From RGIG4103 sp045644605 (GTDB lineage: Bacteria; Bacillota; Clostridia; RUG12999), in NCBI GenBank assembly GCA_045644605.1, contig JAZRHB010000065.1, positions 1 to 9,310 on the forward strand: a stretch of DNA of 9,310 nucleotides, read 5' to 3'. The position numbers were made by a program, and so were the translations under genes. The notes beneath the pieces were generated by a model. The model did not search any database, was not told the DNA's origin, and was given only the letters and a program-made list of their open reading frames with translations. Positions 1 to 6,930 of this stretch are shown here, piece after piece; positions within the stretch are counted from its first letter, which is position 1; every line of letters starts with the position of its first letter.

Positions 1-1
1 G

Positions 2-61
2 TATGAAAGCTATAAACAACTATATTCAGTATTAAAGGAGATAAAACAATGGAAAAAGTAA
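2..61 (+). CDS. rsgA: C-terminal end of a probable ribosome small-subunit GTPase RsgA (partial)
   Basis: An open frame enters from the left edge and ends at the TAA at 59-61, giving 19 residues that begin YESYKQLYSVLKEIKQ. The short basic helix with the Y-x-S/N-Y-x-x-L-Y/L-x-x-L-K pattern resembles the C-terminus of RsgA/YloQ, the circularly permuted GTPase that helps 30S maturation. In Firmicutes rsgA commonly lies directly upstream of rpe and thiN, often behind the prpC-prkC phosphatase/kinase pair, which is the order that follows here. The frame overlaps the start of rpe by 13 bp, and the rpe ribosome site lies inside it, so the two are probably translationally coupled. The call rests on a very short tail plus gene order. 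No GTPase motif is visible because the rest lies outside the window. Confidence 0.6.
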   Translation, partial: YESYKQLYSVLKEIKQWKK

Positions 62-693
62 TAAAAATTTCACCATCTCTTCTTGCAGCAGACCCTAACT
101 GTCTTGGCAGCGAACTCAAAAAAGTTGAAGATGCAGGCGCACAGATGATTCACCTTGATATTATGGACGGTCATTTTGTTCCCAACCTTTCTTTTGGTCC
201 GGGACAGATAAAAGGACTCCGTAAAAATTCAGGGCTTATTTTTGACGTGCATCTTATGCTCTCCGACCCGATTGATTATATAGATGCTTTTGCCGATGCC
301 GGTGCGGACATTATCACATTCCACGTTGAAGCAAACAGCGACATAAAAGAATGTATTGACAAAATCCATTCTCATGGTATAAAAGCCGGTCTTGTTATAA
401 AACCCGATACCGAAGCTACCGAATATCTTAAATACATAAATGATATTGAAATGATTCTTATTATGAGTGTTTATCCGGGATTCGGCGGACAGAAATTCAT
501 TCCCCGAGTGCTTCCGAAAGCTACCGAAATACGCGAGGCAGCTGGCCCTGATTTTGTTATTGAAATCGACGGCGGTATAACACTTGAAAACTACAAGCTT
601 GCACTTGATGCAGGTGTTAACGTACTTGTTGCGGGAAGCAGCATTTATAATGCCGAAGACCCTGCAGCTGTAATAAAAGAAATGATGGCTTAA
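49..693 (+). CDS. rpe: Ribulose-phosphate 3-epimerase
   Basis: This 214-residue cytoplasmic enzyme interconverts D-ribulose 5-phosphate and D-xylulose 5-phosphate in the non-oxidative pentose phosphate pathway. It is full length for the family and has a TIM-barrel motif pattern. SPSLLAAD is at residues 8-15. The metal-site segment HLDIMDGHFVPN starts at residue 35, with H35 and D37 as expected ligand and catalytic acid. VHLM follows with H68, then the flexible loop MSVYPGFGGQKF (139-150). EIDGGI carries the second catalytic Asp at 174, and the phosphate-binding VAGSSI is at 194-199. The ATG at 49 is preceded by AAAGGAG (34-40) at 8-nt spacing, which fixes the start. It overlaps the rsgA tail and is followed after 2 bp by thiN. 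Nothing is abnormal. Confidence 0.97.
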   Translation: MEKVIKISPSLLAADPNCLGSELKKVEDAGAQMIHLDIMDGHFVPNLSFGPGQIKGLRKNSGLIFDVHLMLSDPIDYIDAFADAGADIITFHVEANSDIKECIDKIHSHGIKAGLVIKPDTEATEYLKYINDIEMILIMSVYPGFGGQKFIPRVLPKATEIREAAGPDFVIEIDGGITLENYKLALDAGVNVLVAGSSIYNAEDPAAVIKEMMA

Positions 694-695
694 TT

Positions 696-1331
696 ATGCG
701 GGCAATTATTATTGGCGGCGGCAGCTGCAATAAAAATATAAAAGAATATATACTCCCCGGCGATTTTATCGTATGTGCAGACAGCGGGTATGACAGTGCA
801 AAAGCACTTGGCATTATTCCCGACCTTGTTATCGGCGATATGGATTCCATTTCGTCAAGTGTGGAATCCGGTCCCGAAATTATAACTGCGCCCGTACAAA
901 AGGATGAAACCGACTCTATGCTTTGCGTTGATACCCTTGCAGACCGCGGATTTAATGAAATCCTGTTTTTCGGTGCGCTTGGAGGTCGTCCCGACCACAG
1001 CTTTGCCAACATTTCACTTCTTCTTTATGCCGCAAAAAAAGGCATAAAACTTGACATTATACACGAAAACTCACATATGTTTATTATTGATGGCAAAACC
1101 GTTCTTCACGGAAATACCGGCGATATTTTTTCGCTTTTTGCCATTGGTGGAGATGCCAGGGGCATTACTACAACGGGACTTTTATATCCTCTTAATAATG
1201 AAACGCTTTATACAGATAATCCCCGCGGCGTAAGTAACGAATTTCTTGAAAATAAAGCATCTGTTTCTGTAGAAAACGGATACCTTCTTGCAATACACAT
1301 TAAAGGTGGTGAAATGAATGAACAATACTAA
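696..1331 (+). CDS. thiN: Thiamine pyrophosphokinase
   Basis: This 211-residue enzyme transfers pyrophosphate from ATP to thiamine, making the cofactor thiamine diphosphate (the transketolase cofactor, so functionally close to the rpe pathway). Family motifs appear in order: the N-terminal IIIGGG strand (4-9), CADSGYD (27-33), PDLVIGDMDSI (42-52) with its acidic metal/substrate residues, KDETDS (69-74), and GALGGRPDH (93-101). The C-terminal thiamine-binding half has TGLLYPL (160-166) and RGVSNEF (177-183, the conserved SNE). The start lies 2 bp after the rpe stop. No strong Shine-Dalgarno sequence is visible there, so translation probably depends on coupling to rpe. The C-terminus overlaps the next gene by 14 bp. 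No TPP riboswitch is seen nearby. Length and motifs are normal. Confidence 0.95.
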   Translation: MRAIIIGGGSCNKNIKEYILPGDFIVCADSGYDSAKALGIIPDLVIGDMDSISSSVESGPEIITAPVQKDETDSMLCVDTLADRGFNEILFFGALGGRPDHSFANISLLLYAAKKGIKLDIIHENSHMFIIDGKTVLHGNTGDIFSLFAIGGDARGITTTGLLYPLNNETLYTDNPRGVSNEFLENKASVSVENGYLLAIHIKGGEMNEQY

Positions 1332-2463
1332 ACTTAAACCTATCCCTGCATCGACCCGTTCGGAAAACAAACCAAAAAACAAATCTCTTATTACTGTTAT
1401 CTGTTGTATTGTTCTTCTTATAACCTCTTTTGTCATTTTCTGGGATACCATTTCCATTATTTTCCCCGATTTTGACAATAATGTATATAAATTCACATAT
1501 CCCACATCACAATCAAGAAAATTCGTTCCGTTTAAAAATAATATGATATTCTGTTGCAGTGACGGAATATACTGTATAGATAAGAAAGGCAATGAAAAAT
1601 GGATGGTGCCAATTGTTTTTGACCAGCCCATTGTTGCCGCTTCGGATTACGGTGTTGTTGCCGCTTCCAAAAACAGTACAACAATTTATACAATTGACGA
1701 TAACGGAAAAGTAAAAGAATTTTCTTCCGATTTTCCGGTTTTAAACCTTAAAATTGCAGAAAAAGGCAATATTCTTGCCATTATTGATAAACCAAACTAT
1801 TCCGGTGCAGTTGAAGCTTATGACAATAAGGGGATGCCCCTTTTTGTGTGGTCTGCCGGCTCGGTAAACTTTGTTGATGCGGAACTTTCCGCGGACGGCC
1901 GCAAGCTTGCTGTTTCATCAGTAAACACATCGGGCACCGAAATTGATTGTAAAATACAGCTTTTTGACATATATAAAAGCGAAACCCCATATGCCGAAGC
2001 CACACTCGGAAACAACCTTGTTTCACAGGTTAAATGGGTTGATAACAGCCGAATTCTTTGTGTTGGTGACAAGGCTTTTGTTTCTCTTGATAACAAAGCG
2101 AAACAAAAATGGGCTTATGATTATAATGACCTTACACTCAATTTTGTCAGCATCGGCGATAAAAATAATATCGTCCTTGCACTCGGCAGCGACGCTCTTG
2201 ACCTTAATATGAGCATCCGCAGTATCAATCTTGCCGGAAAACTCAATTCTTCGTTTGATTATGAAGGTCTTATTCACAGCGTTTCAGCAAACAGTAAACG
2301 AGTGCTTATCTGCTCGTCAAACGGCGCCGAAGCCTTTGATAAAAAAGGTCGGCTTCGCGAAACCGCAAAAACAAACAAGGAAATATATAAAGGATATCTT
2401 TTGTCCGGCAACACGGCTTTTCTTGACGAAGGCGGATTTGCCGAAATTTCCGGCATAAGATAA
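1318..2463 (+). CDS. Membrane-anchored beta-propeller-like protein (DUF5711 type)
   Basis: The 381-residue product has a short basic cytoplasmic N-terminus (residues 1-23), one strong hydrophobic segment (about 24-43, SLITVICCIVLLITSFVIFW) and a long extracytoplasmic part. The latter has repeated short beta-strand units such as GIYCIDKKGNEKW, TTIYTIDDNGKVKEF and VEAYDNKGMPLFVW, spaced about 40 residues apart. This periodic 'D-x-x-G' pattern is what PQQ/WD-like propellers show. Clostridial proteins with this layout are annotated as DUF5711. No catalytic motif or lipobox is visible and I do not know its function. The start at 1318 has AAAGGTGG (1302-1309) at good spacing, inside the end of thiN, with a 14-bp overlap. 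The position just before cvpA-like and yesL-like genes suggests a cell-envelope role, which is inference only. Confidence 0.75.
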   Translation: MNNTKLKPIPASTRSENKPKNKSLITVICCIVLLITSFVIFWDTISIIFPDFDNNVYKFTYPTSQSRKFVPFKNNMIFCCSDGIYCIDKKGNEKWMVPIVFDQPIVAASDYGVVAASKNSTTIYTIDDNGKVKEFSSDFPVLNLKIAEKGNILAIIDKPNYSGAVEAYDNKGMPLFVWSAGSVNFVDAELSADGRKLAVSSVNTSGTEIDCKIQLFDIYKSETPYAEATLGNNLVSQVKWVDNSRILCVGDKAFVSLDNKAKQKWAYDYNDLTLNFVSIGDKNNIVLALGSDALDLNMSIRSINLAGKLNSSFDYEGLIHSVSANSKRVLICSSNGAEAFDKKGRLRETAKTNKEIYKGYLLSGNTAFLDEGGFAEISGIR

Positions 2464-2478
2464 GCATCAGGTGATTTT

Positions 2479-3108
2479 ATGGTTCTTGATTTAATTTTTG
2501 TTCTTATTCTTGCAGTTTGTATAATAATGGGAATTAAACAGGGTTTTGTCCGGTCTCTTTTGGGAATCGCATCCCTTTTCGTAAGTATAATTGCCGCAGT
2601 ATATCTTTATAAACCTTTTATTGATATGCTTTACGGCATCCCGGCAGTATCCGGTGTGATTGATTCCATTATTGTAGGCATTAAAAATGCTATTTTGTCT
2701 GCACTCAGTTCCGGTGAAACGCAAAACATACCACCGTTTCTTGGAGTTTTTATGGGCAATATGGTTGCCACAAGCAACGAAATGATTGCAGGCGCTCTTG
2801 CAGAAGCGGCATTTTCGTGCATACTTGTTATTGTTTTTATAATTCTGGTACGCATTGCAATAGCTGTTCTTGTGAAAGCACTTAATCTGTTCACAAAACT
2901 TCCCGTTATAAAACAGTTCAACGGACTTCTTGGCGGGATTATGGGGCTTGTAACCGGCATTTTAATATGTTACATTGCTGCCACAATACTTTTTGTATGG
3001 GCAAATACGGGAAATGTAGCCTGGATTAACGAATCTCTTACAGGCTCTGCGGTAGCAAAACACTTTTTTGAAACAAACATTTTGATTTCATCAGTTTTTA
3101 AACACTAA
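2479..3108 (+). CDS. CvpA-family membrane protein
   Basis: This 209-residue integral membrane protein has about four hydrophobic segments (roughly residues 2-19, 25-45, 108-132 and 150-175). It carries two CvpA-family signatures. One is the N-terminal G-x-x-x-G-F-x-R-S pattern (GIKQGFVRSLLG, 18-29) followed by a long helix. The other is the P-V-I-x-x-F-N-G-L-L-G-G-x-x-G stretch (142-156) leading into the last helix. CvpA proteins are needed for colicin V production in E. coli and occur widely as poorly understood envelope proteins. No specific function can be assigned here. An AGGTGA site (2469-2474) lies just upstream of the ATG. The gene sits 15 bp after the DUF5711-type gene and 14 bp before the YesL-type gene, in a run of three membrane-protein genes. 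Confidence 0.85.
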   Translation: MVLDLIFVLILAVCIIMGIKQGFVRSLLGIASLFVSIIAAVYLYKPFIDMLYGIPAVSGVIDSIIVGIKNAILSALSSGETQNIPPFLGVFMGNMVATSNEMIAGALAEAAFSCILVIVFIILVRIAIAVLVKALNLFTKLPVIKQFNGLLGGIMGLVTGILICYIAATILFVWANTGNVAWINESLTGSAVAKHFFETNILISSVFKH

Positions 3109-3122
3109 GGAGGAAAATTATT

Positions 3123-4055
3123 ATGGCAAGCTTTCTTGACCGCCGCCCCGGTGGCGGTGTTGGTAAAAATGACCCCAAGCTTAAGGGTCTTGATAAGTTT
3201 TTTGAACTTTTAAAACGCAAATTTGGTTCTTATGTCAGCCTGAATTTGCTTTATATTTTACTCTCGTTACCAACTATTATTTATTATACATACATTCTTT
3301 TGTATCTTTTTCACGATGCACTTAACGATACAAACGTGCTTGCCCTTTTATTTATGGCAATTGCAGGAGCTCTTGGGCTTGTAACGCTCTTTTCGGGTAC
3401 CCCCTGCTCTTCAGGATATTACTACGTCCTTCGCAACTTCGTTCGAGAAGAGCACGCATGGGTGGCAAGCGATATGTTTGAGCATACAAGACTCAACTTT
3501 TTCAGCTCACTCGCATCATATCTGATTAACGTTATTTTTGTAACCGTTGCCCTTGTAAATATCACTGTTTTCCCCGATTTTCTTGCATCAATGGGAATAA
3601 ACCTGTCGTCCATTCTTATTGTTGCGGTATTTGCATTTTTTGTTGTTTTCTATGCTATGATGCAACCGTACATATGGACACTTACGGTAACCTTTGACTT
3701 AAGCTTTGCAAATGTTTACCGCAATTCATTTATACTTTCAGTATTAAAACTTCCGCGCAATTTAGGAAGCCTCGTTCTTCGCGCAGGACTTTTTGTGCTT
3801 GCATATTTCGTGCACCCGCTTCTTGGCATTGTTCTTTCAGCAGTTGCACTTACTTCAATTATCGGACTTATTGCACAGTTTATGGCATACCCTGTTGTAG
3901 ACAAGTTTATGATGAATAAATCCGAAACGGAAGAGGAAGAATGTGAGGAGGAAGACGAAGAAGAATACGACCTCGGCTATGAACCTAATGGACCTAACGA
4001 TATTGCAGGATTATTCAAAAACAAAAATAAGGACGATGACAATGAACCCGTATAA
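3123..4055 (+). CDS. YesL/DUF624-family membrane protein with acidic C-terminal tail
   Basis: This 310-residue polytopic membrane protein has about six hydrophobic segments (roughly residues 38-63, 72-91, 127-150, 161-182, 215-230 and 232-258). The N-terminal FFELLKRKFGSYVSLNLLY (27-44), then a proline-ended helix, matches the opening of DUF624/YesL proteins, as does the TPCSSGYYYVLRNFVREEHAWV segment (93-114). YesL-like proteins are often near sugar-uptake or envelope genes and have no settled biochemical role. The family core is about 200-230 residues. This one continues with a cytosolic-looking tail (268-310) containing a dense run of Glu/Asp and ending in KNKNKDDDNEPV. TAAGGAGG (3106-3113), which includes the cvpA stop codon, is a strong ribosome site 9 nt before the ATG. 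The end overlaps the next gene by 14 bp. Confidence 0.82.
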   Translation: MASFLDRRPGGGVGKNDPKLKGLDKFFELLKRKFGSYVSLNLLYILLSLPTIIYYTYILLYLFHDALNDTNVLALLFMAIAGALGLVTLFSGTPCSSGYYYVLRNFVREEHAWVASDMFEHTRLNFFSSLASYLINVIFVTVALVNITVFPDFLASMGINLSSILIVAVFAFFVVFYAMMQPYIWTLTVTFDLSFANVYRNSFILSVLKLPRNLGSLVLRAGLFVLAYFVHPLLGIVLSAVALTSIIGLIAQFMAYPVVDKFMMNKSETEEEECEEEDEEEYDLGYEPNGPNDIAGLFKNKNKDDDNEPV

Positions 4056-5268
4056 ACTTAAAAATAATATCAATTTATATCATATCAAATCAGTAGGTTT
4101 TAAAACCGTTACGGTAAGCTTAAATATCTACCGTCCGATTTGCGATAATGCATCGGCACTCGCCCTTCTTGGCGGAGTGCTTGAATCGGGATGTAGCAAA
4201 TATCCGTCAAAAGCTATCCTCGCAAAACATCTTGAATGGCTTTACGGAGCGAGCCTCCAGAGCGCCATTATGAAAAAGGAAGAAACACAGATTCTTTCTG
4301 TTATCGCAAGTGCACCGGCAGAAAAATTTACAGGCGAAGACACTCTTAAAGAGCTTTCCGAGCTTATTTATGAAATTGTTTACAACCCCCTTCTTGAAAA
4401 CGGTAAATTCAAAGAGTCTGTTGTAAATCTTGAAAAAGAAAATCTTAAAAATCTTATAAACTCCGTTGTAAACGAAAAAAGAGATTATGCCGATAAACGC
4501 GCCATTGAAGAAATGTGCGGTTCTCAGCCGTTTGCAATATATAAATACGGCACTATGGAAGGTATTGATGCTCTTGACAGCGCATCCCTTACTGAATATT
4601 ACAACAAAATCCTGAAAGAAAGTAAAATTGATATATTTGTTTCCGCAGGCGAAGATATTTCTTCCGTTAAAGAGGTTTTTGATACTTGCGTTTCAAACGG
4701 CGAAATTAAAAAAGCGGCTAAATCACCTGCAAAAAGCGAAATGAAAATAGTACACGAAAATATGAACGTTGCACAGGGCAAGCTTGTAATAGGCTTTACT
4801 GTATCTTCCGATGATTATTTCGGCACTATGCTGTTTAACTCCGTTTACGGCAGCGGAACACATTCCAAGCTTTTCAATAACGTACGTGAAAAATTAAGTC
4901 TTGCATATTATGCATATTCCCGTCTTACAATGCAAAAGGGTGTTATTTTTGCATCTGCAGGAATTGAGTTTGATAAATATGATATGGCAAAAGACGAAAT
5001 TTTTGCCCAGCTTACCTCCGTACAAAACGGCGAGGTTACAGACGCAGAGCTTGACAGCGCAAAGAAAAGCATCATCAATATTATCAAATCCTTAAATGAT
5101 AACCCCGTTTCACTTATGGACTATTATACAGGTCTTATTGTTGCAGGACGTGAAGTTGATATAGCTAAAATTATTGACGGAATAAATTCCGTAACAAAAG
5201 AAGCTGTAATTGCCGCTTCCAAAACCGTAAAACCCGACACACTTTATTTCTTGAAAGGACTGGAATAA
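4042..5268 (+). CDS. yfmF: M16-family peptidase-like protein without zinc motif (YfmF type)
   Basis: This 408-residue protein has the two-half architecture of M16B peptidase-like proteins. The HxxEH zinc motif is absent: where it would fall, the sequence reads GVLES (45-49), with neither His. The C-terminal half keeps the partner-subunit signature GSGTHSKLFNNVREKLSLAYY (270-290). This matches B. subtilis YmfF (named YfmF in some databases). Together with YmfH it has been linked genetically to the 5-aminopentanol modification of elongation factor P. The inactive-plus-active pairing with the next gene suggests a heterodimer, as in other M16B pairs. I chose the ATG at 4042: AAGGA (4029-4033) is 8 nt upstream, and homologous sequence (YKLKNNINLYHIK) begins right after it. 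The ATG at 4036 is only 2 nt from that site. It overlaps the YesL-type gene by 14 bp. Confidence 0.87.
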   Translation: MNPYKLKNNINLYHIKSVGFKTVTVSLNIYRPICDNASALALLGGVLESGCSKYPSKAILAKHLEWLYGASLQSAIMKKEETQILSVIASAPAEKFTGEDTLKELSELIYEIVYNPLLENGKFKESVVNLEKENLKNLINSVVNEKRDYADKRAIEEMCGSQPFAIYKYGTMEGIDALDSASLTEYYNKILKESKIDIFVSAGEDISSVKEVFDTCVSNGEIKKAAKSPAKSEMKIVHENMNVAQGKLVIGFTVSSDDYFGTMLFNSVYGSGTHSKLFNNVREKLSLAYYAYSRLTMQKGVIFASAGIEFDKYDMAKDEIFAQLTSVQNGEVTDAELDSAKKSIINIIKSLNDNPVSLMDYYTGLIVAGREVDIAKIIDGINSVTKEAVIAASKTVKPDTLYFLKGLE

Positions 5269-6533
5269 TGGATAAAAGGTTTATAAAATCCGCCGACGAA
5301 ACACTTTATACTTATACTCATTCAAGCGGCGCAAAAATATATATGGTACCGAAAAAAGGCTCAAGCAAATCTGCGGCATATTTCACAACGCATTTCGGCT
5401 CAATTGACAACTGTTTTATTCCGTTCGGCGAAACCGAATATATATGCGTTCCCGACGGTGTTGCACATTTTCTTGAACATAAAATGTTTGAAATGCCCGA
5501 CGAGTCTAATATTTTCGATTTATTCAGTAAATACGGCGCATCTGCCAATGCATATACATCATTCAATATGACATCGTATTATTTCTGGTGTACGGACTAT
5601 TTTAAAGAAAATTTGAAAACCCTTGTTACATTTGTGCAGACACCGCATTTTACGGAAGAAAACGTTGCAAAGGAACAGGGTATTATCGGTCAGGAAATCC
5701 GTATGTATGACGATGCTCCCACATGGCGTTGCTATTTCAATATGCTTTCGTGTATGTACGAAAAAAATCCCGTTTCAAGAGATATTGCGGGAACGGTAGA
5801 GTCCATATCCGAAATTGATAAGGACGTGCTTTACAAATGCTATAACACATTCTATCATCCGTCAAATATGACGCTTTGTCTTGTGGGTGATTTTGACACC
5901 GAGGATATGAAAAATTATCTTGACGAAATTTTAAAACCGCTACCGAATGAAGATGAAATTAAGCGCAAATCGGAAACCGACACAGCGGCTGTTGTATGTC
6001 GCGAAAAATGCGCCGAAATGAGCGTTTCAAGACCGATTTATGCAATCGGCTTTAAAGATAATTTCTGCAGCGGTAATATTTTAGAAAGAAGAGTTGCCGT
6101 ACAGCTTGCGCTTAACCTTCTTATCGGCAAAAGCTCCGACCTTTATAACGAGCTTTACGAAAGCGGACATATTTCTCCCGAATTCGGATTTGATTATACG
6201 GGCGAAAAGTCTTACGCATTTTCCGAAATTGCCGACGAATGTGATAACCCATCTTACGTTTATAATAAAATCAAAGCGGCAGTTAAAGACTTTAAGGTTT
6301 CGGACGAGGATTTCGAACGCATAAGAAGAAAGCTTTTCGGTAAAAAGCTTTATGTTTTCAACGACCCTGATAACTATGCAGGCGCGCTTGCAAGAAATAC
6401 CGTGCTCGGTCTTGATATGTACGAAACTCTCGACCTGTTTAAAACCATTACCAAAGAGGACGTTGAAGACGTGTTCAGAACCCATCTCACGGAAGATAAT
6501 ATGGTTATCTCTGTTGTTAATCCTTTACATTGA
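5268..6533 (+). CDS. yfmH: M16-family zinc metallopeptidase (YfmH type)
   Basis: This 421-residue protein carries the inverted zinc motif HxxEH as HFLEH (H67, E70 catalytic base, H71). The expected downstream acidic residues are in KEQGIIGQEIRMYDD, with E143 the likely third zinc ligand and E136 the conserved second Glu. The pattern fits a catalytically competent M16B peptidase, probably cytoplasmic since no signal peptide is seen. It matches B. subtilis YmfH (YfmH), the partner of the preceding zinc-less protein in EF-P 5-aminopentanol modification. Its actual peptide substrate is unknown. The start overlaps the previous stop as TAATG (1 bp), a tight coupling consistent with equal amounts of two subunits. 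The stop codon at 6531-6533 lies inside the -35 element of the following promoter, and no terminator follows. Confidence 0.9.
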   Translation: MDKRFIKSADETLYTYTHSSGAKIYMVPKKGSSKSAAYFTTHFGSIDNCFIPFGETEYICVPDGVAHFLEHKMFEMPDESNIFDLFSKYGASANAYTSFNMTSYYFWCTDYFKENLKTLVTFVQTPHFTEENVAKEQGIIGQEIRMYDDAPTWRCYFNMLSCMYEKNPVSRDIAGTVESISEIDKDVLYKCYNTFYHPSNMTLCLVGDFDTEDMKNYLDEILKPLPNEDEIKRKSETDTAAVVCREKCAEMSVSRPIYAIGFKDNFCSGNILERRVAVQLALNLLIGKSSDLYNELYESGHISPEFGFDYTGEKSYAFSEIADECDNPSYVYNKIKAAVKDFKVSDEDFERIRRKLFGKKLYVFNDPDNYAGALARNTVLGLDMYETLDLFKTITKEDVEDVFRTHLTEDNMVISVVNPLH

Positions 6534-6558
6534 CATAAAACATAAAATGTGATATACT
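6530..6558 (+). promoter_or_regulatory. Strong sigma-A-type promoter for the hydrogenase-maturation genes
   Basis: TTGACA (6530-6535), a 17-nt spacer and TATACT (6553-6558) give a near-consensus promoter, with TG at 6550-6551 forming an extended -10. Transcription should begin near 6565, about 20 nt before the ATG of the next gene. The -35 overlaps the stop codon of the M16 gene (TGA 6531-6533). The spacer contains a perfect inverted repeat, ACAT-AAA-ATGT (6540-6550), and a tandem CATAAAA (6534-6540 and 6541-6547), which could be an operator. I cannot name a regulator for it. Confidence 0.8.
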
Positions 6559-6585
6559 TATCCCAATAAGAGTAAGGAGCATTTT

Positions 6586-6831
6586 ATGGACACCAGAGTA
6601 GCTGTAATCAGCATTATTGTGGAAAACCCCGATGCCACCGCAGCGCTTAACGCACTTCTTCACGAATACAGTAAGTGGGTTATAGGCAGAATGGGAATTC
6701 CCTACCGCGAAAAGAATATCAGCATTATTTCTCTTGCCGTTGATGCACCGCAGGATGTAATAAACACCCTGACGGGCGGTATCGGTAAGCTTGACGGCGT
6801 ATCTGCCAAGGCTGCATATTCAAAAAAATAA
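6586..6831 (+). CDS. TM1266-type putative iron-only hydrogenase system regulator
   Basis: This 81-residue protein fits the TM1266 family: a single ACT/ferredoxin-like beta-alpha-beta domain with VAVISIIVEN at the start, the RMGIPYREKNISIISLAVDAP centre (35-55), and the C-terminal TGGIGKLDGVSAKAAYSK (63-80). Family members are typically encoded beside hydE, hydF and hydG and are annotated as regulators of the [FeFe]-hydrogenase system. No DNA-binding domain is visible, so the regulatory role is presumed from gene neighbourhood and fold. AAGGAG (6574-6579) is 6 nt before the ATG. It is the first gene after the strong promoter and is separated from hydE by a terminator-bearing leader, so it may be expressed at a higher level than the maturases. 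Confidence 0.88.
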   Translation: MDTRVAVISIIVENPDATAALNALLHEYSKWVIGRMGIPYREKNISIISLAVDAPQDVINTLTGGIGKLDGVSAKAAYSKK

Positions 6832-6841
6832 ATTTAATATC

Positions 6842-6930
6842 CACGTTTCCCTGACGCCGAAAGATGTCTTAAGGCGAAAGATGAAATTTTTTTACGCAAT
6901 ATTCGTGCATCTTTTCTTCGGGGAAAGGTG
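6842..6930 (+). promoter_or_regulatory. Candidate structured RNA leader (antiterminator fold) upstream of hydE
   Basis: Hand pairing gives a closed three-way junction. P1 is 6842-6851 with 6921-6930 (9 of 10 pairs, one G-G mismatch). P2 is a local hairpin, 6855-6858 CGCC with 6873-6876 GGCG, topped by AAG/CTT with an ATGT loop. P3 is 6877-6883 AAAGATG with 6908-6914 CATCTTT. P1 and P3 use the right and left arms of the terminator at 6905-6939, so the two folds exclude each other, as in riboswitch or attenuator leaders. AAAGATG occurs twice (6860-6866 and 6877-6883) and either copy could pair with the terminator's left arm. I do not recognise a known riboswitch consensus. No folding energy was computed. 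Confidence 0.4.

Noticed and set aside
617..1012. A 131-codon antisense frame opposite the rpe/thiN junction.
   Set aside because: It is opposite two well-supported genes whose conserved motifs explain the sequence, and the predicted protein has no recognisable domain.
1049..1078. A TTGACA with a possible -10 hexamer inside thiN.
   Set aside because: At 17-18 nt spacing the -10 candidate (CATATG/ATATGT) is poor and the site is mid-gene; a chance match in AT-rich coding DNA.
1828..1845. A terminator-like hairpin inside the DUF5711-type gene (AAGGGG-ATG-CCCCTT followed by Ts).
   Set aside because: The stem is only 6 bp, two of the five Ts belong to the stem, and it lies mid-gene in an operon that must continue. 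The sequence is explained by the codons for a Gly-Met-Pro-Leu-Phe turn.
3943..4041. An in-frame upstream extension of the first M16 gene, adding 33 residues.
   Set aside because: It lies wholly within the acidic-tail codons of the YesL-type gene, the added residues do not look like M16 sequence, and the ATG at 4042 has a well-spaced AAGGA site and begins the homologous part.
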